NCBI GenBank assembly: GCA_003153315.1
Contig: PLYA01000055.1
Span: 36,866-100,512, forward strand
DNA from: Bacteroidota bacterium
Lineage (GTDB): Bacteria; Bacteroidota; Bacteroidia; B-17B0; Aurantibacillaceae
DNA length: 63,647 nucleotides
Reading direction: 5' to 3'
This document shows positions 53,721 to 61,466 of the stretch, in pieces (within the stretch, counting starts at the first letter, position 1; each line of letters opens with the position of its first letter). The notes under the pieces were generated by a model that was not told the origin of the DNA, did no database searches, and worked only from the letters and a program-made list of their open reading frames with translations. Both the position numbers and the translations under genes were made by a program.

Positions 53721-54245
53721 TTGAATACCGAATATGTTATATTAGTTGATGAGCAAGACCATGAGCTTGGTGTGATGGAAAAGATGCAGGCGCATCGTGA
53801 AGCAAAACTGCATCGTGCCATTTCGGTATTTGTATTTAATTCTAAGAAAGAATTGTTGTTACAAAAGCGTGCAGCAACTAAATACCACTCTGCTAACTTA
53901 TGGACTAATACCTGTTGCAGCCACCCTAGACCAACGGAAGGTACGCTTGATGCTGCCAAAAGAAGATTGCAGGAAGAAATGGGTTTGAGTTGCGAAATGA
54001 AGTATGCTTTTCATTTTACTTATTTGGCTGAACTTGAAAATAATTTAAGCGAACATGAGTTGGATCATGTATTTTTTGGATTCAGTGATGATGCACCAAA
54101 GATAAATCCTGAGGAAGTTGCAGCATATAAATACATGACCTTACTGGAAGTAGAAAATCAATTAAAACAAAGTCCGCAAGAATTTACAACATGGTTTAAA
54201 CTTATCTTTGACCGAGTAAAAAACGAATTGAACGAAATCAAATAA
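53721..54245 (+). CDS. idi: Isopentenyl-diphosphate delta-isomerase, type I
   Basis: A 174-residue Nudix-fold enzyme starting at a TTG (MNTEYVILVDEQDHELGVMEK, typical start). HRAISVFVFNSKKELLLQKR, WTNTCCSHPRPTEG with the catalytic Cys (about 67), ARRL-type Nudix helix (AAKRRLQEEMG) and the ELDHVFFG metal Glu (about 113) are seen. It interconverts IPP and DMAPP. OsmC follows at 24 bp. Confidence 0.93.
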   Translation: MNTEYVILVDEQDHELGVMEKMQAHREAKLHRAISVFVFNSKKELLLQKRAATKYHSANLWTNTCCSHPRPTEGTLDAAKRRLQEEMGLSCEMKYAFHFTYLAELENNLSEHELDHVFFGFSDDAPKINPEEVAAYKYMTLLEVENQLKQSPQEFTTWFKLIFDRVKNELNEIK

Positions 54246-54269
54246 TCAAAAACATAAAACAATTTAATT

Positions 54270-54683
54270 ATGAAATATACAGCAAAAGCCCATTGGCAAG
54301 GAAATTTAAAAGAAGGTAAAGGTACGCTTACAACGCCAAGTGGCGTTTTAAATAACACCAATTATAGCTTTAAAACCCGTTTTGAAGGAGAAAAAGGCAC
54401 AAACCCCGAAGAGTTATTGGCAACATCACATGCAGGTTGTTTTACTATGGCGGTTTGTTCTATGCTGACTAAAAAGGGGTTAACCCCAATAAGTTTAGAT
54501 ACAGAAGTAACATTGACTATGGAGAATCTGACTATTACAGGCATTCATCTTTCTATTACCGGAAAAGTTGCAGGAATTACTGCCGATGAGTTTACAACTG
54601 TAACAAAAGATGCGGAAAAAAATTGCATCATATCAAAAGCATTAAGCATGCCTGTTACTTCAGAGGCTCAATTTATAGCCTAA
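54270..54683 (+). CDS. OsmC-family hydroperoxide reductase
   Basis: A 137-residue OsmC/Ohr fold protein. NPEELLATSHAGCFTMAVCSML (about 46-67, written here as two Cys sites 57 and 63) holds the catalytic peroxidatic and resolving Cys residues, with the conserved upstream Arg (KTRFEGEKG). It reduces organic hydroperoxides. It may be cotranscribed with idi. Confidence 0.88.
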   Translation: MKYTAKAHWQGNLKEGKGTLTTPSGVLNNTNYSFKTRFEGEKGTNPEELLATSHAGCFTMAVCSMLTKKGLTPISLDTEVTLTMENLTITGIHLSITGKVAGITADEFTTVTKDAEKNCIISKALSMPVTSEAQFIA

Positions 54684-54786
54684 GGATATATTTTCTTGTT
54701 TAATTTTTTAAATGAAGGACGTCTCTTTGTTCAAAAATCGTTTCCCTTTTTTAACAGGCTACAAGTACATTTACGAAAAATAATTT

Positions 54787-57027
54787 ATGACAAATACACA
54801 ACTTTATTTTAAAGTTTCTGATAAGCTAAACATTGATACTAAACAGGTAGTTGCCACGGTGCGCCTGTTGGATGAGGGTGGAACCATACCGTTTATTGCC
54901 CGTTACCGCAAAGAGGCTACCGGTAGTTTAGATGAGGTTGCCATTATGCAGATACGTGATGAGATGGAGCGATTGCGCGAGCTGGAAAAACGCCGCGATG
55001 CCATTTTAAAATCTATTGAAACACAAGGCAAGCTTACTGAAGAATTGAAAGAAAAAATACTGGATGCCGAAACCATCAGCAAACTGGAGGATTTGTATTT
55101 GCCCTATAAACCCAAACGCAGAACCAAAGCTACCATTGCACGCGAGAAAGGTTTAGAACCTTTGGCTCAATTTATTTTAGCGCAGGGTAACGCATCATTA
55201 GATGATGAAGCTGCCAAGTTTATCAGTGCCGAAAAAGAAGTTGTTTCTATTGAAGATGCTTTGCATGGTGCACGCGATATTATTGCAGAGATAATTACCG
55301 AAGATGCCAATGCACGTGAACAAATAAGAAACTTGTTTAAACAAAAAGCCACCATAAAAAGCAAAGTAGTTAGAGGTAAAGAAGAAGAGGGTGCCAAGTT
55401 TGAAGATTATTTCGACTGGGAAGAGCCTTTGACTCAATGCCCTTCGCACCGCTTACTGGCTATGCGCCGTGGAGAGAAGGAAGATTTTTTATTTCTTGAT
55501 ATCAAGCCTCCGGTTGATGATGCGATAGATATTTTAAACAGGATATTTGTAAAGGCTAAGAACGAATGTGCCAATCAAATTAAGGTAGCTGTTGAAGATG
55601 GATATGGAAGATTGTTGCAACCCTCTATTGAAGCTGAAACTAGATCTGCTACTAAAGAGTTAGCCGATGATAAAGCCATTGATGTGTTTGCTCAAAACAT
55701 ACGTGAGTTGTTGCTATCTTCTCCGCTCGGACAAAAAGCTATTCTTGCCATAGACCCGGGTATTCGCACAGGTTGCAAAGTAGTTGCACTTGATAAGCAG
55801 GGAAAATTATTAGCTGATACGGTTATCTATCCTCAAATGAAAAAGACGGAAGCAGAGAACATTGTACTTGCTTTTTGTGCCAAACATTTAATTGAAGCTA
55901 TTGCTATTGGTAATGGTACAGCAGGTCGTGAAACAGAAACGTTTATCAGAGCCATAGATATTCTGCCAAAAGAAATTCCGGTGATAATGGTAAACGAAAG
56001 CGGTGCTTCTATTTACTCGGCATCAGATGTTGCGCGTGAAGAATTCCCTGATAAAGATATTACGGTGCGTGGCGCGGTTTCTATTGGAAGAAGATTAGCC
56101 GACCCATTAGCTGAATTAGTGAAGCTCGACCCAAAATCAATTGGAGTAGGACAGTACCAGCATGATGTGGACCAAACTAAACTAAAGAACAAATTAGATG
56201 AGGTTGTGAGCAGTTGTGTAAATGCAGTGGGTGTAGAATTAAACACAGCAAGTAAGGAACTTCTTACCTATGTATCGGGTTTAAACAGTCGCCTGGCACA
56301 AAACATTGTTGAGTTTAGAAACGAAAATGGCGCCTTCAAAGCCCGCTTTCAGTTGAAAGAGATTTCAGGATTGGGAGAGAAAACCTTTGAGCAGTGTGCA
56401 GGCTTTTTACGAATCAGCAAGGCCGATAACCCGTTGGATAAAAGTGCAGTGCATCCTGAAAGTTATGAAGTGGTAGAGCGCATGGCAAAAGATTTGCATT
56501 GCACCATAAACGATTTACTCACTAATAAAGAACTGCGCAAGCAAATTAAAATTACTAACTACATAAGTGATACCATTGGTTTACCCACCCTGCGCGATAT
56601 TGTAAACGAGTTGGAAAAACCCGGTCGCGACCCGCGTAAATCGTTCGAAATATTTTCTTTTGCCGAAGGCATTGAAAGGCCCGAAGACCTGCGCGAGGGT
56701 ATGCAACTGCCCGGCATTGTTACCAACGTAACCAACTTTGGTGCTTTTGTAGATGTGGGCGTGCATCAGGATGGCTTGGTGCATATCTCTCACCTGTCTG
56801 ATACCTTTGTGGATGACCCAAACAAAATTGTAAAAGTGCACCAGCAGGTTATGGTAACTGTTTTAGAACTTGACTTAAAACGCAACCGCATTGCCCTGTC
56901 TATGAAAGGCAACGGAAACATACCCGCTGCAAAATCTTCTTCGGTTAAGAAAGAAAAGGAAATTGCCTACGATGCCAACGATATGCAATCTGCCCTATCT
57001 GCATTAAAGCAAAAGTTTGGGAAATAG
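54787..57027 (+). CDS. tex: Tex-family S1 RNA-binding transcription factor
   Basis: A 746-residue Tex protein of normal domain order: N-terminal helical domain (FIARYRKEATGSLDE, about 35), YqgF-like RNase H fold (AILAIDPGIRTGCKVVALD, about 318), helix-hairpin-helix (SGLNSRLAQNIVEFRNENG; KEISGLGEKTFEQCAGFLRI, about 500-560) and a C-terminal S1 domain (GAFVDVGVHQDGLVHISHLS, about 652). Binds nucleic acid during transcription; not essential in most species. Confidence 0.96.
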   Translation: MTNTQLYFKVSDKLNIDTKQVVATVRLLDEGGTIPFIARYRKEATGSLDEVAIMQIRDEMERLRELEKRRDAILKSIETQGKLTEELKEKILDAETISKLEDLYLPYKPKRRTKATIAREKGLEPLAQFILAQGNASLDDEAAKFISAEKEVVSIEDALHGARDIIAEIITEDANAREQIRNLFKQKATIKSKVVRGKEEEGAKFEDYFDWEEPLTQCPSHRLLAMRRGEKEDFLFLDIKPPVDDAIDILNRIFVKAKNECANQIKVAVEDGYGRLLQPSIEAETRSATKELADDKAIDVFAQNIRELLLSSPLGQKAILAIDPGIRTGCKVVALDKQGKLLADTVIYPQMKKTEAENIVLAFCAKHLIEAIAIGNGTAGRETETFIRAIDILPKEIPVIMVNESGASIYSASDVAREEFPDKDITVRGAVSIGRRLADPLAELVKLDPKSIGVGQYQHDVDQTKLKNKLDEVVSSCVNAVGVELNTASKELLTYVSGLNSRLAQNIVEFRNENGAFKARFQLKEISGLGEKTFEQCAGFLRISKADNPLDKSAVHPESYEVVERMAKDLHCTINDLLTNKELRKQIKITNYISDTIGLPTLRDIVNELEKPGRDPRKSFEIFSFAEGIERPEDLREGMQLPGIVTNVTNFGAFVDVGVHQDGLVHISHLSDTFVDDPNKIVKVHQQVMVTVLELDLKRNRIALSMKGNGNIPAAKSSSVKKEKEIAYDANDMQSALSALKQKFGK

Positions 57028-57126
57028 TTTTTAGTTTTTCTTCTAAAAATTTATGGAAAACCAAATGGAAGGTAGGTTTTACCTATTTTTTACCTTAAAA
57101 GGTGGGTTGGTTGATAAGCAAATGTG

Positions 57127-57378
57127 GAAGAATGGAAAGCAATGAGACAAGAATTAGAAGAAATGGAACAAGAATGTTTAGCAAAGGGGGAAGAATGGAA
57201 GGCAATAGGACAAGAACATAAAGCAATGAAGGAGGAATTGGAAGCAAAGACAGGAGAATTAGAAGCAATGGAACAAGAAAGTTTAGCAAACAAGAAAGAA
57301 TTGGAAACAATCATACAAGGCAGTGAAGCAAAGGCACAGGAATGGAAAGCCATGATACAAGAACATAAAGCAATGGAA
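57127..57378 (+). repeat. 21-bp tandem array F, open in frame
   Basis: Twelve 21-bp units from 57127 to 57378, most opening with CAAGAA or GAAGAA and containing GCAATG or GCAAAG. In the top frame a GTG at 57124 would give an 87-residue Glu/Lys-rich heptad protein (EEWKAMR-type units) ending at 57387. The minus strand is open as well, so coding is unproven. Unlike the other arrays, no dyad is apparent. It sits between convergent tex and the M1 peptidase gene. Confidence 0.85.
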
Positions 57379-57442
57379 CAAGATTGAGAAGAATTTGATT
57401 TAGTCGGTGAGAAACAGCGTAAAAAATCTGAAAAGGAGCTAT

Positions 57443-59362
57443 TTAATCTTTCACAATCTTTTGGGTATAAACCTTTTCGCCGGAGATTATTTTGAGGTAA
57501 TAGGTTCCGTTGGAAAGACTGGAAAGAGGAACCGAAAAGCTATTTTCGATAGGAGAAAAATCCAATACTTTTTGCCCTAATACATTATATAGTTCCACCA
57601 TTCGGGGAAAATTGCTATAATCATTTACTTCCACATTTATCACATCTGTTGTTGGGTTTGGATAAATAACCAAAGGTTGCAGACTTCTTAAATAGGCATT
57701 CTCCTCCATTACTCTATTATGTGCAGATATAATTTCTAAATTCGGATCAAACAATATACTATCCAGTGTAAAGTTAAGGTCGGCATAAAATACCTGTCCG
57801 GATGATGTATGATTAAAAACAATAATAGTATCCTTTCCTTGTCCCTTAAATTTTATAGGCACAGGCATTTCGAAAAAAGAAACCGAGTTATCAGAGGTGG
57901 CTTGGTTAATGGTTATTTTATATTGGTTATTTGTTTCCTTATTATATAGTATCAAATAAGATGGGTAGCCTTGCCCATAGAACCATTGGTTGATAAACTT
58001 TGTAAGCGATTGTCCCGAAATACTTTCTAAATGTTGTTGCAAAGCGGTTGTTTTTGCAAATGAATAAGCAAGCGAAGGGTCGTTCAGGTAATTGCGCAAA
58101 CCTTGAAAAAAAAGATTATCTCCTAACTTCCAACGTAGCATATGAAGTAAATAAGCACCTTTGTTGTAGGTTAACCTTCCGTCAAAAACACGGTAAACAC
58201 TGGTGGTATCATCTACCCAAACGGAACCTTTAGGCATAGATGTTATACTTGCCATTGTTTGTGATTTCCAGTCATCGAAAAAAGATTCTCCAAATAACAT
58301 CGTCTGACTAAGCGCTGAGCAATAAACCGCAAAACCTTCATTAAGCCATATATCCCGCCAGGAACCGCAGGTAACTCTATCACCAAACCATTGATGGGCT
58401 AACTCATGTACTAATAAAAAAATACCAAATCCACCAACAAAGCTCATGGTTTGATGTTCCATACCACCACCCCATCCAAACTGAGCATGGCCATATTTTT
58501 CATCGCTAAAAGCATAGGGTATAAATAAACTATCGTAATAATGAATTACCCGAAGCATTTGTCCATCTGTAGCTCTTGCACTGGTAGAATCTTCAGGATA
58601 TGTGTAATACAATACGGGCAGGGTTCCTTGCTGCACTTTAGCGGTATCTAAAAAAGTTGAATAATTAGTAACGGCCTGCGCAACCAAATAAGCAGCTATA
58701 GGATGCCGGTGTTTCCAGTGATAGGTATTGCTTGTACCGTTAGAAATAATCTCTTTTAATAACCCATTGCTTGCCGCTTTATTACCAGGAGGAATAGTTA
58801 TGTATGTATCTATAGAATCTGCTTTATCGGTTAAGGTATTTTTACAAGGCCACCAATCTTGCGCACCATAAGGTTCTGATAAAGTCCAGATAACAGGAGT
58901 ATTATTTGGTCCATGAGTGCTTTGTACAAAAGAACCAAAACCGCTTGACTGCGGCATGCCGTGATAATAAACAGTAACCGAATCTAAGGCATTTAGTGTG
59001 GCAGGAAATTTTATTTGCAGTATATCTCCCGTTAACTGACTAAAATTAATTTTTGATTGATGATACAAAACACTGTCAATGGTTAAAGAAATAGAAACAT
59101 CCATTTGAATAGAATCTAAAGGCGATAACGGCATAAAATAAGTAGTTATGTTACCCGAAATGGCATTTACAGCAGGATTGGTATTCCAGCAACAACGGTA
59201 ATACTTAACATCATAATTGCCACTTTGAGAGCATGTAGCATTATGAAGTGAAGAGCGAAGCGCAAGTTTCTCATTATCAAAAACAACATGATTATCCTTT
59301 TGCGAATAACAAAGGTGAGTTATGAGAAGTGAGATGAGAAATATGAAAACAAACTTTTTCAT
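57443..59362 (-). CDS. M1-family metallopeptidase with type IX secretion tail
   Basis: A 639-residue secreted aminopeptidase-like protein. Signal peptide about 1-20; DUF/M1 N-terminal beta domain with the active-site region WGGGMEHQTMSF (GxMEN variant, about 293) and HELAHQWFGDR (zinc site, about 318) followed by NEGFAVY (second Glu). C-terminal 75 residues form a Por sorting domain (VIYPNPTTDVINVEV; LYNVLGQKV; GTYYLKI), so it is exported by the T9SS and attached to or released from the surface. Confidence 0.92.
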   Translation of the reverse strand: MKKFVFIFLISLLITHLCYSQKDNHVVFDNEKLALRSSLHNATCSQSGNYDVKYYRCCWNTNPAVNAISGNITTYFMPLSPLDSIQMDVSISLTIDSVLYHQSKINFSQLTGDILQIKFPATLNALDSVTVYYHGMPQSSGFGSFVQSTHGPNNTPVIWTLSEPYGAQDWWPCKNTLTDKADSIDTYITIPPGNKAASNGLLKEIISNGTSNTYHWKHRHPIAAYLVAQAVTNYSTFLDTAKVQQGTLPVLYYTYPEDSTSARATDGQMLRVIHYYDSLFIPYAFSDEKYGHAQFGWGGGMEHQTMSFVGGFGIFLLVHELAHQWFGDRVTCGSWRDIWLNEGFAVYCSALSQTMLFGESFFDDWKSQTMASITSMPKGSVWVDDTTSVYRVFDGRLTYNKGAYLLHMLRWKLGDNLFFQGLRNYLNDPSLAYSFAKTTALQQHLESISGQSLTKFINQWFYGQGYPSYLILYNKETNNQYKITINQATSDNSVSFFEMPVPIKFKGQGKDTIIVFNHTSSGQVFYADLNFTLDSILFDPNLEIISAHNRVMEENAYLRSLQPLVIYPNPTTDVINVEVNDYSNFPRMVELYNVLGQKVLDFSPIENSFSVPLSSLSNGTYYLKIISGEKVYTQKIVKD

Positions 59363-59416
59363 ACATTAAAGGTAAGGAATAAATCAATAAGTGAGAAGTT
59401 AAAAATTATCCGAAAC

Positions 59417-60163
59417 TTACGATTTCCTGAAAGTAAACTCAAACACAAAAGCCTGCTGATTGGGCGAATTGGGATTAGGAAACTGCCAACCCAGCGATAT
59501 AGATATATTTTGAGTAAAATAGATAACCGCACCGGGCACCCATACAGATGAGGAATTAGTGCCATATAACCAATCTGCCTGCAAATGAAAATGATGTTCT
59601 ATAACCGCCCACTCAAAACCTGCCATACCACCCAATTGGTTTCCGGTACCTAAAAAATATTTATCGCCATAATAAGCACCTCCTACTAATTTTAAAGTAT
59701 GAAAAGGGTGATATACTAAAGTAGCATAGCTAAAAGTTACGGGCCTGATATACTTTGCGTATTGCGTTAGGTTTATTCCACTTTGTGTACCTATACCAAT
59801 TTTAAAATGCTTGTTTAACTCAAAGGCCTTTTGTGCATTGATTAACAAAATTGGGCCAAGCGGACTTGTATGATCTGTATCATTCTTTAAAAAATTGTGC
59901 GCATGATTATCGTAATTTACCCCAAATACATTAAAGCCAAGTTCAAAGCCATGCCCCAACCCCCATGTAAAAGTAGCATTAGAGCTTGTTTGAGCATTTA
60001 CATTAAGCTGCTCCTGAAAAAACAGTTTGGCACTATCGGTAATATCAGTGGTAACTACATTAAATAAATTTTGCTGGGCAACACAAGTTTTAGATATAAG
60101 AAAAAGCAAACAAGAGATATATACAAACCTCTTTAAATGCTTTAATGAAATAAATAACCGCAT
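59417..60163 (-). CDS. Predicted outer-membrane protein of unknown function
   Basis: A 248-residue protein with a signal peptide (YISCLLFLISKTCVAQQ). The rest is rich in Gly/aromatic strands (WGLGHGFELGFNVFGVNYD; IGIGTQSGINLTQYAK; YYGDKYFLGTGNQLGG) and ends with FVFEFTFRKS, consistent with a small beta-barrel. Not recognised by name. The M1 peptidase gene lies 54 bp downstream on the same strand, so cotranscription is possible. Confidence 0.68.
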   Translation of the reverse strand: MRLFISLKHLKRFVYISCLLFLISKTCVAQQNLFNVVTTDITDSAKLFFQEQLNVNAQTSSNATFTWGLGHGFELGFNVFGVNYDNHAHNFLKNDTDHTSPLGPILLINAQKAFELNKHFKIGIGTQSGINLTQYAKYIRPVTFSYATLVYHPFHTLKLVGGAYYGDKYFLGTGNQLGGMAGFEWAVIEHHFHLQADWLYGTNSSSVWVPGAVIYFTQNISISLGWQFPNPNSPNQQAFVFEFTFRKS

Positions 60164-60200
60164 AAATTTAAGAACGGGAAATTATATAAATTAATTGAAT

Positions 60201-60208
60201 TAGCTTTG
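60201..60208 (+). promoter_or_regulatory. Candidate -7 element of the PLP gamma-synthase gene
   Basis: TAGCTTTG is an exact TAnnTTTG match, 17 bp before the ATG. No clear -33 TTG is placed at the usual distance. Confidence 0.4.
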
Positions 60209-60224
60209 TCAAAAAATTAAGCAA

Positions 60225-61382
60225 ATGAACTCTAACAACTATAAATTTGGCACCAAAGCCATACATACAGGGGCCGAGCCAGACCCGACTACAGGAGCTA
60301 TAATGACACCCATCTACCAAACATCTACCTACGTGCAGGAAAGCCCCGGCAAGAATAAGGGCTATGGCTATGCACGTGGTAAAAACCCAACAAGAGAAGC
60401 ACTTCAAAAAAACATTGCTGCATTAGAAAATGGCAAGCATTGCATTTGTTTTTCAAGTGGCATGGGCGCAACCGATGCCGTTATGAAATTGTTACGCCCA
60501 GGTGATGAGGTTATTACCGGCGATGATTTGTATGGTGGCAGCTACCGTATGTTTACAAAAATATTTGAACCTTATGGAATCAAATTCCACTTTATTGATT
60601 TAACCGATGCCAACAACATTTCTAAATACATAACCAAAAACACCAAACTAATCTGGACGGAGACACCCACCAATCCTACCATGAAGATTGTGGATATTGA
60701 GGCTTGTGCTGTCATTGCTAAAAAACATAATTTGTTATTGGCGGTAGATAATACGTTTGCATCACCCTACCTGCAAAACCCATTAGCATTGGGTGCAAAT
60801 ATTGTAATGCACTCGGCAACTAAATACCTCGGTGGTCACAGCGATGTGGTGATGGGTGCCTTAGTGATGAATGATGAAAAACTGCATGAGCAATTGTATT
60901 TTATCCTCAACTCATGCGGCGCTAATCCCGGACCAATGGATAGTTTTTTGGTTATGCGTGGTATAAAAACCTTGCATATCCGTATGGAGCGTCATTGCCA
61001 GAATGGAAGGAAAATTGCCGAGTATTTAAAAACACATCCTAAAATCGAAAAAGTTTATTGGCCCGGCTTTACCGACCACCCCAACCATGCCATTGCCAAA
61101 AAACAAATGCGCGATTTTGGCGGAATGATTTCCATTGTATTAAAAAATGCCTCGTTGGATGATACGTTTAGAATTGCTTCTTCTTTCAAGGTGTTTTCTT
61201 TGGCAGAGTCTTTAGGGGGTGTAGAATCTTTAATTAATCACCCTGTCACTATGACTCATGCCTCTATACCCAAAGTAGAGCGTGAAAAAGTAGGTGTTGT
61301 AGACAATTTATTGCGCCTTAGCATTGGTATTGAAGATGTGGAAGATCTCTTAGAAGACCTAAAACAAGCTTTAAACTGTTAA
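60225..61382 (+). CDS. Cys/Met metabolism PLP enzyme (cystathionine gamma-synthase/lyase)
   Basis: A 385-residue trans-sulfuration enzyme. TKAIHTGAEPDPTTGA at the start, YGYARGKNPTREAL (about 45), SSGMGATDAVMKLL, LLAVDNTFASPYLQNPL and SATKYLGGHSDVVMGA with the PLP lysine (about 203) are seen, then SLGGVESLINHP. Family members interconvert cystathionine, cysteine and homocysteine derivatives; synthase and lyase cannot be separated here. Confidence 0.92.
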   Translation: MNSNNYKFGTKAIHTGAEPDPTTGAIMTPIYQTSTYVQESPGKNKGYGYARGKNPTREALQKNIAALENGKHCICFSSGMGATDAVMKLLRPGDEVITGDDLYGGSYRMFTKIFEPYGIKFHFIDLTDANNISKYITKNTKLIWTETPTNPTMKIVDIEACAVIAKKHNLLLAVDNTFASPYLQNPLALGANIVMHSATKYLGGHSDVVMGALVMNDEKLHEQLYFILNSCGANPGPMDSFLVMRGIKTLHIRMERHCQNGRKIAEYLKTHPKIEKVYWPGFTDHPNHAIAKKQMRDFGGMISIVLKNASLDDTFRIASSFKVFSLAESLGGVESLINHPVTMTHASIPKVEREKVGVVDNLLRLSIGIEDVEDLLEDLKQALNC

Positions 61383-61406
61383 AATTTACCACTTGTACAA
61401 ATTTTA

Positions 61407-61437
61407 TTGTTTTTATAAGCATTTGTTTGTATTTTTG
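61407..61437 (+). promoter_or_regulatory. Bacteroidota-type promoter of the C10 peptidase gene
   Basis: TTG (61407-61409) and TATTTTTG (61430-61437, exact TAnnTTTG) are separated by 20 bp, the usual -33/-7 spacing, about 30 bp before the ATG. Confidence 0.55.
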
Positions 61438-61466
61438 TTCAAACTAAACGCTAAAACACAAAAACA

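Noticed and set aside
57070..57086. Hairpin AGGTA-loop-TACCT with T-run after tex as a terminator
   Set aside because: Arms of only five base pairs with low G+C; too weak to call.
1..57378. The tandem arrays as CRISPR loci
   Set aside because: Units are contiguous and 21 bp long with no unique spacers, and there are no cas genes nearby.
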